Assembly (NCBI GenBank): GCA_035286365.1
Contig: DATHJZ010000069.1
Location: forward strand, 14,729-78,728
Origin: CADEED01 sp035286365
GTDB lineage: Bacteria; Pseudomonadota; Gammaproteobacteria; Steroidobacterales; Steroidobacteraceae
DNA: 64,000 bases
Reading direction: 5' to 3'
A program made the translations under genes and the position numbers. This document shows positions 28,001-35,104 of the stretch, piece after piece (position 1 is the stretch's first letter; the number at the start of each line of letters is the position of its first letter). A model generated the notes under the pieces. The model was not told the origin of the DNA. It was given only the letters and a program-made list of their open reading frames with translations, and made no database searches.

Positions 28001-28261
28001 ATTGCTGGTGACCCGGCCGGCCGGAATGGCGCCGCGGCGCAGTGCCCAGACGAAACGCTCGTACCACAGATCGCGCACGGGTTCGGTCTCCACGTCGGCC
28101 AACGCACGCGCGACACGCTTGTAGGTGTCGTCCATGGTTTTGTCGATGGGAGTGCCGTCTTTGGCGGACAAGCGATATTTCTTGTCCCAGATGTCGAGCG
28201 ACGCTTCCTGGAAAGGAATGGCATCGACGTCTTTGTGCTCGAGCTTGACCACGCTATTCAT
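25022..28261 (-). CDS. nrdJa: Class II (adenosylcobalamin-dependent) ribonucleotide reductase NrdJa, with intein
   Basis: 1079 residues as translated, 715 after removal of a 364-residue intein. It makes deoxyribonucleotides using adenosylcobalamin, with or without oxygen. Motifs: the N-terminal barrel with NCTVSG, LKAGCGIGYEFSTLRPRGA, SSAGGRRGAQMGTFDVGHPD, and after the intein CGEQPLPPYGSCLLGSVNL and IAPTGTISL. The active-site triad N-x-C-x-E (NPCGE) is split by the intein, which lies directly before the cysteine expected to carry the thiyl radical. The start ATG 28261 was chosen because the family begins near it and upstream codons fall in the promoter/NrdR region. NrdJb follows. Regulation: promoter and NrdR box upstream. 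Confidence 0.95.
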   Translation of the reverse strand: MNSVVKLEHKDVDAIPFQEASLDIWDKKYRLSAKDGTPIDKTMDDTYKRVARALADVETEPVRDLWYERFVWALRRGAIPAGRVTSNAGALEHKPATSTINCTVSGIIGDSMDDILNKVHEAGLTLKAGCGIGYEFSTLRPRGAYVSGAGAYTSGPLSFMDIYDKMCFTVSSAGGRRGAQMGTFDVGHPDAMEFIRAKREAGRLRQFNLSLLITDEFMHAVRQDKDWNLAFPLLTKEYDPAEHQLDDATKFVWREWPITKNYVTREDGLVCCKIYKTLPARRMWDVIMTSTYDFAEPGFILIDRVNEMNNNWWCENIRATNPCVTADTWVQTSEGPRQVAELIGKQFNARVDGVDHASAPEGFFRTALKPLVNLTTSEGYSLRLTADHKVRRISTLTRWRMATEWCAAGDLATGDKVLLHDHRRAAGWVGATASNESGAKELGRNEGYLMGLLVGDGTVSESGAQLSVWARPAVGNSDLGVGGPNSVMAAALDAARRCDNSGDFAGWHEVGRRGEFRLGLGAITELARELGLRPGRQTVTPAIERGSSEFYRGFLRGLFDTDGSVQGTQMKGVSIRLAQSDVSMLEGVQRMLLRLGIASTIYRNRAQPGLVVTGENVARFSDTIGFNDTVKRARLAGLLGSYKRTLNRERFVATIDNVRIDGSEDVYDVQIPGINEFDANGLHAHNCGEQPLPPYGSCLLGSVNLTRFVKNAFTDFAEFDWNEYREVVKVFTRMLDNVCEINGLPLAQQREELLRKRRHGMGFLGLGSTITCLGMKYGAEDSVKFTEDVSREMAVAGWEAALELAKEKGPAPIMKEEFTVTAEMLRKRPEMSKDGWKIGDLIPGRILHARYSRYMQRVAETAPWLVDQLSNVGGRFTHHSSIAPTGTISLSLANNASNGIEPSFAHHYFRNVIRPGKKSKEKVDVFSFELLAYRELINPRAMPNSTNPAEQLPDYFTTADDISPREHVDIQAAAQRWVDSSISKTANVPTDYKYESFKDIYLYAHEKDLKGCTTFRFNPEAFQGVLVKEEDLKNTTYVFTLEDGSEISVKGDEEIEYDGEKHSAANLYDALKEGYYGKF
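26204..27295 (-). other. Intein with LAGLIDADG homing endonuclease inside nrdJa
   Basis: 364 residues, codons 323-686 of nrdJa. It opens with Cys1 (CVTADTWVQTSEG, splicing block A), has the block B His in LRLTADHKVRR, and ends HAHN before Cys+1 (blocks F/G: EDVYDVQIPGINEFDANG). Two LAGLIDADG-type helices are seen, GYLMGLLVGDGTVS and YRGFLRGLFDTDGSVQ, each with its acidic residue, so the homing endonuclease looks intact. The insertion point is between NP and CGEQ of the reductase active site, a known insertion point class for ribonucleotide reductase inteins. Splicing must occur before the enzyme can work. Confidence 0.95.
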
Positions 28262-28449
28262 GGATGGGTACCTGTTCCCCGTAGTTCCGGACCCGTTCTT
28301 TCGAACGATATTCTCTGAGTGTCCGAACCGGGAAAAAGCAAAGACCCATACCCCCAGTTCTTGGAGGTTTCGCGCGTCTTTATGTGTAGCGACTGCTGTC
28401 AGACAGCCGCCGTTCCTCTCCCCGGCTCCCCAACCACCAAGATGTCGCG

Positions 28450-28465
28450 ACACAACATCTTGTGT
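28450..28465. promoter_or_regulatory. NrdR box 1
   Basis: ACACAACATCTTGTGT fits the NrdR box consensus (acaCwAtATaTwGtgt) with near-perfect dyad symmetry. It starts ~11 bases after the -10 hexamer of the nrdJ promoter, covering the start of transcription, where the ATP/dATP-sensing repressor NrdR would block the polymerase. NrdR itself is not encoded in the window. Confidence 0.8.
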
Positions 28466-28475
28466 TGGGGTCGGA

Positions 28476-28504
28476 AGAGTAGAGACGTGAAAACGGCACG
28501 TCAA
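28476..28504 (-). promoter_or_regulatory. Sigma-70 promoter of nrdJab
   Basis: On the minus strand TTGACG (28504-28499), a 17-base spacer and TACTCT (28481-28476). It lies just upstream of NrdR box 1 and would give a leader of ~205 bases before the nrdJa start. I searched that leader for the conserved parts of a cobalamin riboswitch and did not find them. Confidence 0.65.
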
Positions 28505-28627
28505 GAAACATCGTTGTCATAATTGGGGTTAGTTATTCTCATGCAATAACAATAGCTTGCAGCGTTTTGTGCCGCAGGAATCGCCTGTCAACAAGAGACT
28601 TTTTGACAGATGCAGGAATCGGGCCCG

Positions 28628-28643
28628 ACACAAGATTTTGTGT
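28628..28643. promoter_or_regulatory. NrdR box 2 (distal)
   Basis: ACACAAGATTTTGTGT is a second close match to the NrdR consensus, 178 bp upstream of box 1. Usual NrdR sites come in pairs about three helical turns apart, so this spacing is unusual. It lies between nrdJ and hsp20 and could serve a second upstream nrdJ promoter. A DnaA-box-like TCATCCACA follows at 28673-28681. Confidence 0.6.
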
Positions 28644-28819
28644 CCACCTCCTGCCCACCGTTTACGAACAACTCATCCACAGGTTGTTGAAAACGGGCGC
28701 GGAGAATCGTTCCAAACAGTGCGATTTCAAGCCACTTGATACGCGATTTACCGGGGCCAAAAAGGGTGCCATGCAAAGCCCCGGGATGGTCCCGGTAGTT
28801 AGCGAAAGGAGTTTCAGAC

Positions 28820-29239
28820 ATGACTGTTGTGCGTTACGAGCCCTGGGCGCTGTTCAACCGGCTGCATCGCGAGCTCGATCAGACTTTCGAAACCGCAGCC
28901 CGCGACGCGTCCTGGACGCCGGCGGTCGATATCCATGAAGAGGCCGGCCGATTCGTCGTGCGCGCCGATCTGCCAGGCGTCAAACCCGCGGATATCAATG
29001 TGACGGCGGAGAAAGGCGTACTCACCCTGCGCGGTTTACGCAGCATCGAGAAGAAGGAAGTCGACGGCCACTACTCGCGTGTCGAGCGCGTGAGCGGCAA
29101 GTTCGTGCGGACCTTCACGTTGCCTGAGAACGTCTCGACCGATCAGATCACGGCGCAGTTCAAGGACGGCGTCCTCGAGCTGGCGATCCCGAAAGTGGCG
29201 AAGGTCGAGCCGCGCCGCATCGAGGTTCTCGCGGCCTAG
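28820..29239 (+). CDS. Hsp20/alpha-crystallin small heat-shock protein
   Basis: 139 residues. The ATG follows AAAGGAG at good spacing. The alpha-crystallin domain spans ~30-135: WTPAVDIHEEAGRFVVRADLPGVKPADINV, LTLRGLRSIEKKE, SGKFVRTFTLPE and the closing GVLELAIPK, with a short tail. It acts as an ATP-independent holdase forming oligomers. A 6-bp hairpin (CCGGGA/TCCCGG, within 28782-28796) lies in its leader ~25 bases before the start; a role in temperature control is only a guess. Two hairpins follow the gene. Confidence 0.95.
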   Translation: MTVVRYEPWALFNRLHRELDQTFETAARDASWTPAVDIHEEAGRFVVRADLPGVKPADINVTAEKGVLTLRGLRSIEKKEVDGHYSRVERVSGKFVRTFTLPENVSTDQITAQFKDGVLELAIPKVAKVEPRRIEVLAA

Positions 29240-29270
29240 TCGGAAATGGGGTCAGGCCCCATTTGCTAGC

Positions 29271-29309
29271 AAAAGGGGCCGGACCTGAGAGGGTCTGGCC
29301 CTTTTGTTT
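29271..29309 (+). terminator. Terminator after hsp20
   Basis: Imperfect ~14-bp stem (AAAAGGGGCCGGACC with GGTCTGGCCCTTTT) followed by GTTT. A second perfect 8-bp hairpin, AAATGGGG/CCCCATTT, precedes it at 29244-29264. Confidence 0.75.
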
Positions 29310-29391
29310 GGGCCCTTCTGTTTGGGTAAGTGACAGGTCCATCATCTGCGCGCCGCCGCGCTCCCGCGGATGCGGCGAGGGGATGGGTCCA

Positions 29392-30477
29392 ATGAGAATA
29401 ACGAGCACGCTTGGCGCTATGGTCCTGGCGACGCTGCTGTGTGCGGGCGGCGCAAGAGCTGAAACCTGCGACAACTCGAACGGCGGCAAGGTTGAACCGA
29501 TACTCGCCGCGGTCGCGGAACTGCATGCGGCGCTGACGGCACCGCAACGCGCGCTGCTCGAACGGCCGCTCACACGCGAATCCGCGACGCGCTGGTCCAA
29601 CCTGCCCGTCGGCGTCGTGCCGCGTACGGGCCTGCGTCTCGGCGATCTCGACACTGCGCAGGCCGCGGTCGCGCGGCGCGTATTCGCCGCGGCGCTGTCC
29701 GCCTGCGGATTGAAACTGCTCGATGACGTGCGCCACGCCGACGATTTCCTGATCCCGCTCGACCAGCGTCCGATCGGTTGGGACGGCCGCAACTACTACC
29801 TCAGTGTCCTCGGTGAGCCCGCGGCGCGCACGCCGTGGATGTTGCAGCTCGGCGGACATCACCTCGCTTACAACTTCGTGTTCAACGGCCGCCAACCCGG
29901 CGCGACGCCGCTGTTCTTCGGCACCGAGCCCATTCGCTTCGAACTTCAAGGTGTCGCCTACGAACCCCTCGACGTGCAAAGCACGGCCATGCGCAACCTC
30001 GCTACCGCGATCGCCACGCACCCCAACGCGAAGCTCTCCGGCACGTTCACGGACGTCGTCAAAGGCGTGGAAGTGACGATGGTGCCGGGGCAACTGCCCA
30101 CCGGCGGCACCGACACGGGATTCCCACACACCTATCCAACCGGCACCAACGACCGCGGCGTCCCTTACTCGGCGCTGACCCCGGTCCAACAGGCCCTGGT
30201 CCGTACGGCGCTGCGCAGCTACGCGTCGCTGCCGGGCGCGGCGATTTCGCAGCCCCTGGTCGCGGCCTATGAGTCCGCGGCCGCGCTGCGCGAAACCTAC
30301 GTCGGCTACGCGGGCGCACCTGCCTTGAGCGAGAAGGGTTCCTACGTGCGCATCGACGGACCGCGCCTCTGGATGGAGTTCGTCGTGCAACCGGCCGTGG
30401 CCAAGCCAACCGAGAATCACTACCACGCACTGTGGCGCGACAAGCAATCCGACTACGGCGGCGAAGTGGCCCCCTGA
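29392..30477 (+). CDS. Secreted DUF3500 protein
   Basis: 361 residues from ATG 29392 (GAGGGG upstream). Signal peptide MRITSTLGAMVLATLLCAGGARA. The mature protein matches DUF3500: LGGHHLAYNFVF in the middle and near the end WMEFVVQP...ENHYHALWRDKQSDYGG, with conserved His, Trp and Asp residues. DUF3500 proteins often stand beside HupE/UreJ-type genes, as here: the stop overlaps the start of the next gene (TGATG at 30475-30479). Function unknown; the clustered His residues could bind a metal (inference). Confidence 0.87.
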   Translation: MRITSTLGAMVLATLLCAGGARAETCDNSNGGKVEPILAAVAELHAALTAPQRALLERPLTRESATRWSNLPVGVVPRTGLRLGDLDTAQAAVARRVFAAALSACGLKLLDDVRHADDFLIPLDQRPIGWDGRNYYLSVLGEPAARTPWMLQLGGHHLAYNFVFNGRQPGATPLFFGTEPIRFELQGVAYEPLDVQSTAMRNLATAIATHPNAKLSGTFTDVVKGVEVTMVPGQLPTGGTDTGFPHTYPTGTNDRGVPYSALTPVQQALVRTALRSYASLPGAAISQPLVAAYESAAALRETYVGYAGAPALSEKGSYVRIDGPRLWMEFVVQPAVAKPTENHYHALWRDKQSDYGGEVAP

Positions 30478-31028
30478 TGAATCGTTCGCGGGCCTTCCTG
30501 CTGGTGGCTCTGGTGGCGTTCACGACGCCAGCCACGGCGCACGACGCGCCGAACTCGTTTGTCCGTTTCGATTTTCGGGCGCATTCGGTATGGGCCGAAT
30601 TGATGATCCCGCAGTCGGAGCTGGTGTACGCCATGAACGGGGCGCCAACGGCCGGCGCCCTGCCCGCCTATCTACTGAAGCACGTCGGCGCGGCCACGCC
30701 GCAGGGCGAAGCCTTTCGCGTGAGGGTCACGGCGGTCCGCGCGACGACCTACCTGGCACAGCCCTACTTCGTCGCCGAGCTCGAATTGGTGCCGCCGGCA
30801 GGCGGCTCAGCGCGCGATTTTCTGTTCACCAACGACGCGATCACGCACGAAGTGCGCAACCACGTCGTCTTCGTAGTGGCCAAACGTGACTATGCGGACG
30901 CCGCGCTCGAAGCCCAGCCTGGGTTCCTGGGAGCGCTGCAATACCCGGCGCGGCAGCTCGCCATTCGCCGTCCGGACGAGGCTAGTTTCGCGCCTGCCCG
31001 CCGCCAAGCACGCGGGCGGGGAAGGTGA
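30477..31028 (+). CDS. Periplasmic N-domain of a HupE/UreJ-2-like protein, probably truncated
   Basis: 183 residues from ATG 30477, overlapping the DUF3500 stop. Signal peptide (AFLLVALVAFTTPATA) then AHDAPNSFVRFDF, a soluble beta domain ending in ITHEVRNHVVFVVAKRDY...ALQYPARQLAIRRPDEASF. In HupE/UreJ_2-type proteins a membrane domain with LGVEHIxxGxDH follows such a domain; it is absent here. The last ~15 residues (ARRQARGRGR) are antisense to the small membrane gene 30982-31185, so the reading frame probably runs into foreign sequence after a deletion. Either a trimmed functional protein or a pseudogene. Confidence 0.6.
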   Translation: MNRSRAFLLVALVAFTTPATAHDAPNSFVRFDFRAHSVWAELMIPQSELVYAMNGAPTAGALPAYLLKHVGAATPQGEAFRVRVTAVRATTYLAQPYFVAELELVPPAGGSARDFLFTNDAITHEVRNHVVFVVAKRDYADAALEAQPGFLGALQYPARQLAIRRPDEASFAPARRQARGRGR

Positions 31029-31185
31029 TGATGGCGCGCAGCAGACCGAACACGCCGTCCACCGCGATCCCGAGTAGCCGGAACGGCAGCGAAATCAGCC
31101 ACACCAGCGGCCATAGCAACAACGCCAGGATTGCGAGCGGCCAACAAACCACCAGCAGCAGGCACCACAAGAGAAACTTGAGCAT
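30982..31185 (-). CDS. Small hydrophobic membrane protein, unknown
   Basis: 67 residues: FLLWCLLLVVCWPLAILALLLWPLVWLISLPFRLLG gives one or two membrane helices, then a second amphipathic part (GLLRAIITFPARVLGG). GAGGAT precedes the ATG. It overlaps the 3' end of the convergent gene 30477-31028 by 47 bp and starts 21 bp from the divergent degQ start. Not recognised. Confidence 0.65.
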   Translation of the reverse strand: MLKFLLWCLLLVVCWPLAILALLLWPLVWLISLPFRLLGIAVDGVFGLLRAIITFPARVLGGGQARN

Positions 31186-31206
31186 CGTTTGAGTATCCTC
31201 TTCGAC

Positions 31207-32598
31207 ATGTCCAATCGTCCAAACACCTTGTCACGCGCGTTCGCCGCAGGCTTTGCCATGCTGGCTCTCGCCACCCATGCCGCATTGCCACAGGGGGTCG
31301 GCGATGCACCGGTCCCGACGCTTGCGCCCATGATCAAGCGCGTCTCGCCGGCCGTCGTGAACATTGCCACCCGCGGCACCATCCGCGAGCGCTCTCCGCA
31401 AAATCCGCTCCTCGAGGATCCCTTCTTCCGCCGGTTCTTCGATATCCCCGACATGGGTCCCCGCGAGCGCCAGTTCCAGAGCGCAGGTTCCGGCGTCATC
31501 TTTGATGCACAAAACGGGTACATCGTTACAAACGCACATGTGGTTGATAACGCGACCGAAATCACCGTCACCCTGCAGGACGGCCGTGATTTGACCGCGA
31601 CGGTGGTCGGCAGCGACGTTCCCTCGGACGTCGCCGTGCTCAAAGTGCCCTCCGAAACATTGATCCAGGTGGCGCTCGGCGATTCGACCAGGCTCGAGGT
31701 CGGCGACTTCGTGGTCGCGATCGGCAATCCCTTCGGGCTGCAGCACACAGTGACCTCCGGCATCGTGAGCGGGCTGGGCCGTTCGGGCATCAACCCCGAC
31801 GGCTATGAAGATTTCATCCAGACGGACGCATCGATCAATCCGGGCAACTCCGGCGGCGCGCTGGTGAACCTGCGCGGCGAACTGGTCGGCATCAACAGCG
31901 CCATCCTGTCGCGCTCGGGCGGCAACATCGGCATCGGCTTCGCGATCCCGGTGAACATGGCTCGCAGCATCATGGACCAGCTGATCAAGTTCGGCTCGGT
32001 CAAGCGCGGATTGTTAGGGGTGAACATCTATTCGCTGACGCCCGACATGGCCAAGTCACTGAACATTCCCAACACCCAGGGCGTGCTCGTGTCGCAGGTG
32101 ACGGAAGGCTCGGCGGCCGAGAAGGCCGGCATCAAGCCGGGCGACGTCATCACCAGCATCAACGGGCAGGTCATCAAGTCGAACAGCGAGCTGCGCAATG
32201 CGATCGGACTCGCGCGCGTCGGCGACAAGCTCGACGTCGCCCTCATTCGCGATCGCAAGCCCCTGCACATCACGGCGGTGATAAACGAATTGCCGCAGAC
32301 CACCGCTGGCGCCACGAAAACCGGCGCGACGCCGTCCACCGACGCGAGCGCCGTGCATCCGGGCCTCGACGGCGCAACGCTCGCCGACGCGCCGGACGGC
32401 GGCGTGCTGGTGCGCGCGGTCGAGCCGCGCAGCACGGCGTCGCAGCTGTTCCGCACCGGCGATCGTATCGAGGGCGCCAACCGCCAGACGATCGGGAGCG
32501 TCAAGGAGCTGCGCGAAGTCGCCAAGCGCGGCGGCGCGCTGGTGCTCAAGATCCGCCGCGGCAATGCCGTGGTGCTCGTGCCGTTGCGTGCGCCATGA
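31207..32598 (+). CDS. degQ: DegP/DegQ/HtrA-family periplasmic serine protease
   Basis: 463 residues from ATG 31207; an upstream ATG at 31189 adds six unlikely residues. Signal peptide to about ALPQG. Trypsin-like domain with the triad His111 (VTNAHVVD), Asp141 (SDVAVLK) and Ser215 (NPGNSGGAL). Two PDZ domains follow: about 265-355 (RGLLGVNIYSLTP, GSAAEKAGIKPGDVITSINGQ) and ~375-460 (DGGVLVRAVEPRSTASQLFRTGDRIEGANRQ). It degrades or refolds misfolded envelope proteins. DegQ-like length; degP/degQ/mucD cannot be told apart by eye. Confidence 0.95.
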   Translation: MSNRPNTLSRAFAAGFAMLALATHAALPQGVGDAPVPTLAPMIKRVSPAVVNIATRGTIRERSPQNPLLEDPFFRRFFDIPDMGPRERQFQSAGSGVIFDAQNGYIVTNAHVVDNATEITVTLQDGRDLTATVVGSDVPSDVAVLKVPSETLIQVALGDSTRLEVGDFVVAIGNPFGLQHTVTSGIVSGLGRSGINPDGYEDFIQTDASINPGNSGGALVNLRGELVGINSAILSRSGGNIGIGFAIPVNMARSIMDQLIKFGSVKRGLLGVNIYSLTPDMAKSLNIPNTQGVLVSQVTEGSAAEKAGIKPGDVITSINGQVIKSNSELRNAIGLARVGDKLDVALIRDRKPLHITAVINELPQTTAGATKTGATPSTDASAVHPGLDGATLADAPDGGVLVRAVEPRSTASQLFRTGDRIEGANRQTIGSVKELREVAKRGGALVLKIRRGNAVVLVPLRAP

Positions 32599-32628
32599 GC
32601 GCACGCAACAATCGAACCACCGTGCGCC

Positions 32629-33852
32629 TTGACTGACGTCCTGGTGATCGGGGCCGGGCCGGCCGGCTCGATGGCCTCAGCGCTGCTCGCCCGTCGCGGG
32701 ATCAAGGTGCTGGTGCTCGAGCGCCAGAAATTCCCGCGCTTCTCCATCGGCGAGAGTCTGCTTGCCTGCACTGCCCAGCTCCTCAGCGATGCCGGCATGC
32801 TGGATGCCGTCATGAAGCAGAGCTTCCAGTACAAGAACGGCGCGGTATTCGACCGCGACGGCCGCACCTCCGAATTCAATTTCGCCGACAAGTCGAGTGC
32901 GGGCTACGGATTCACCTTCCAGGTGCAGCGCGCGGCCTTCGACGACACGCTGGCGCGCGAAGCGGCGGCCGCCGGTGCCGAGATCCGCTTCGAAGTCGAA
33001 ATTACCGCGGTGGACTTCAGCGGCGATAAACCCAAGGTGACGGCCCGCCTGGCCGACGGCTCGACCGAGGTCCACGAGCCGCGCTTCGTGCTCGACGCCT
33101 CCGGCTTCGGCCGGATCCTGCCCAAACTACTCGACCTGCATCGCCCGTCGGCCTTCCCGCCGCGCGCCGCGATCTTCTGCCACGTGCAGGACAACATCGT
33201 CGCCGGCGCCTTCGACCGCCAGAAAATCCGCGCCGGTATTCATCCCGACGACCACGAGATCTGGTCGTGGCTCATTCCGTTCTCGAATGGCAACGCCTCG
33301 GTGGGCGTGGTGTCGACGATCGAAGCGCACCAGGCACGCAGCGGCACGCTCGAGGAGCGGTTCTGGCAGGCCCTCGCCGCCGAGCCGCGCCTGCGCGAGC
33401 TGCTGTCGAAGGCCAGGATCGTGCGGCCCGTGGGCGAGATGATCGGCTTCGCCGCGAGCATCTCGCGCCTGCACGGTAAACACTTTGCGTTGCTGGGCAA
33501 CGCCGCGGAATTTCTCGATCCCATCTTCTCGTCGGGCATCACGATCGCGATGAAATCCGCAATCCTCGCGGCGGGCGTGCTCGAGCGGCAGTTGCAGGGC
33601 GAGAGTGTCGACTGGGAGCGCGAATTCGCCGATGAGCTCAACTACGGCGTCGAGACCTTCCGCAACTTCGTCGCCGGCTGGTACGACGGCAGCCTGCAGG
33701 ACGTGATCTTCTTCCCGCGCCAGCAGCCCGCCATTCGCCGCATGATCTGCTCCGTGCTCGCGGGTTACGTGTGGGACAAGGACAACCCGTACACCGGACC
33801 GCAGTCCGCGCGCCGACTGCGCGCGCTCGCGGAGATCTGCCGCACGAGTTAG
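32629..33852 (+). CDS. FAD-dependent oxidoreductase, tryptophan-halogenase/geranylgeranyl-reductase-like
   Basis: 407 residues. It opens with the Rossmann dinucleotide motif DVLVIGAGPAGSMASALLARRG; FSIGESLL, LDASGFG and LLGNAAEFLDPIFSSGI are typical of the group containing halogenases and geranylgeranyl reductases. The halogenase GWxWxIP motif is replaced by WSWLIPF and no WxxK-type lysine motif was picked out, so halogenation is not supported. The only possible start is TTG at 32629 (stop at 32596, no in-frame ATG/GTG between). It is 30 bp after degQ and its stop overlaps the convergent GH5 stop. Confidence 0.85.
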   Translation: MTDVLVIGAGPAGSMASALLARRGIKVLVLERQKFPRFSIGESLLACTAQLLSDAGMLDAVMKQSFQYKNGAVFDRDGRTSEFNFADKSSAGYGFTFQVQRAAFDDTLAREAAAAGAEIRFEVEITAVDFSGDKPKVTARLADGSTEVHEPRFVLDASGFGRILPKLLDLHRPSAFPPRAAIFCHVQDNIVAGAFDRQKIRAGIHPDDHEIWSWLIPFSNGNASVGVVSTIEAHQARSGTLEERFWQALAAEPRLRELLSKARIVRPVGEMIGFAASISRLHGKHFALLGNAAEFLDPIFSSGITIAMKSAILAAGVLERQLQGESVDWEREFADELNYGVETFRNFVAGWYDGSLQDVIFFPRQQPAIRRMICSVLAGYVWDKDNPYTGPQSARRLRALAEICRTS

Positions 33853-35042
33853 TGGGGTTCTCTGCTGCGCCCAAGCCGCCGCTGGATGGGCTCGAATACC
33901 TTGTTAGGGCCGCGCTTGAGTTCGTAGGGCTTGTCGGCCTCGATCGCCTGCCAGTATTGCCAGGGCAGCTTGTCCGTGCCGAGCTCGTAGTCCATGCCAT
34001 CCCAGCTTTCGCGGAACGAATAGAACGCCCAGTGCACACCGTCGGCGTCGAGCGCGCTCAACACGTCTTCGAGGTAACGCGGGCAATCGCCCCACACCCG
34101 CACGCAGCCGAATTCAGCAGCCACCAGCCGGTTCACCGGCACCTGGTGCGCGCTCGCCCAATCGACCGGCTGCTGTAGATAGGCGGCGACCTGCGCCGCG
34201 TTCCAGCTCACGTCGCGCCCACCGAATGGAACGGTGCCGGGATATCGATACGGCACCTTGGCCTTGAGATTGGCCGTGCTGGTGGCGAGCCACGGTTCGT
34301 ACATGTGGTACGCGTACAGGACGCGCGCGTCCGCCAGGGGCGCATCGATGGTGCCGAGCGCGTCCGCAGCGGCGTAGTAGCCCGCATCGAGCATCACCGG
34401 TGTCGTGGCGTCGACGGCTCGCACCTCGGTCATCAACAGTTGGTAGAACGCCCGCAGGTCGCGCGTGGTGCCGCGCATCTTCGAATACCAGGCCTGCATC
34501 TGTGCGGCGGATGAATGCTCGCCGAGGCCGCCCTGTTTCTCCGGCACGGGCTCGTTGATCAGGTTGTAGGCCACGATGGCCGGATGATCCTTGAGGGCGC
34601 CCGCCAGATCTCGCCAGAACACGGCCGACTGTTGCCAGTAGCGCCGGTCGCTCCACAACCGGTCGTCGAACTTGTTGTTGTTCTGCTGGATCCAGCGCGA
34701 GCCGGGCAGTTCGAGCGTAGTCAGGACGACCTTGATTCCCTCCGCATGCGCCGCGTCCAGCACCTTGCGCAGCGTTGCGAGGTCTTCAGGCACCAGCGTT
34801 TTGTAGTCGTCGAGGCTGCCGAAGAGGAAATCGCCCTCGCGGGCCGACTTCCACTTGCTGAAGGTGAGCCGTACCCAGGTCGCTCCATAGCCGCGCAGCG
34901 CGTGAAAATAGTCGGCCGTGGGCGGCGCTTCGTTGAAACAGTTGGCGCCGTACTGCGGGGTGTTCCAGAAGTCGATGCGATCGGCGGCCCGCGCATCCGT
35001 CAGCGCCGATATCAGCAGCACGATGACAATGGCCTGGCGCAT
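33849..35042 (-). CDS. Secreted glycoside hydrolase family 5-like enzyme (cellulase/mannanase type)
   Basis: 397 residues with a signal peptide (AIVIVLLISALTDARA). A TIM-barrel glycosidase: acid/base Glu164 in VAYNLINEPVPE, nucleophile Glu310 in VAAEFGCVR, YAYHMYEPW in between and an early Arg in GATWVRLTFSKW. GH5 enzymes hydrolyse beta-1,4-glucans, mannans or related polymers. Together with the GH44 lipoprotein at 11.6 kb it suggests growth on plant or microbial polysaccharides. The 3' end overlaps the convergent flavoprotein gene by 4 bp. Confidence 0.9.
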   Translation of the reverse strand: MRQAIVIVLLISALTDARAADRIDFWNTPQYGANCFNEAPPTADYFHALRGYGATWVRLTFSKWKSAREGDFLFGSLDDYKTLVPEDLATLRKVLDAAHAEGIKVVLTTLELPGSRWIQQNNNKFDDRLWSDRRYWQQSAVFWRDLAGALKDHPAIVAYNLINEPVPEKQGGLGEHSSAAQMQAWYSKMRGTTRDLRAFYQLLMTEVRAVDATTPVMLDAGYYAAADALGTIDAPLADARVLYAYHMYEPWLATSTANLKAKVPYRYPGTVPFGGRDVSWNAAQVAAYLQQPVDWASAHQVPVNRLVAAEFGCVRVWGDCPRYLEDVLSALDADGVHWAFYSFRESWDGMDYELGTDKLPWQYWQAIEADKPYELKRGPNKVFEPIQRRLGRSREPH

Positions 35043-35104
35043 GGCGGCTCAGTGTAGCAATGGATTGCCGCGGCATGACGCGCGCTTGCGCGCCGTCCTC
35101 GGTG

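Noticed and set aside
28262..28449. Possible cobalamin riboswitch in the nrdJ leader
   Set aside because: The enzyme uses adenosylcobalamin, so I looked for the conserved B12-box and core; none was found. The promoter with NrdR box explains control better.
28567..28938. Plus-strand frame of 123 codons before hsp20
   Set aside because: Covers the NrdR box and leader, then runs into hsp20 out of frame; no ribosome site.
32629..33852. Flavin-dependent halogenase
   Set aside because: General fold fits, but the diagnostic halogenase motifs are not present as such, so only the wider oxidoreductase group is claimed.
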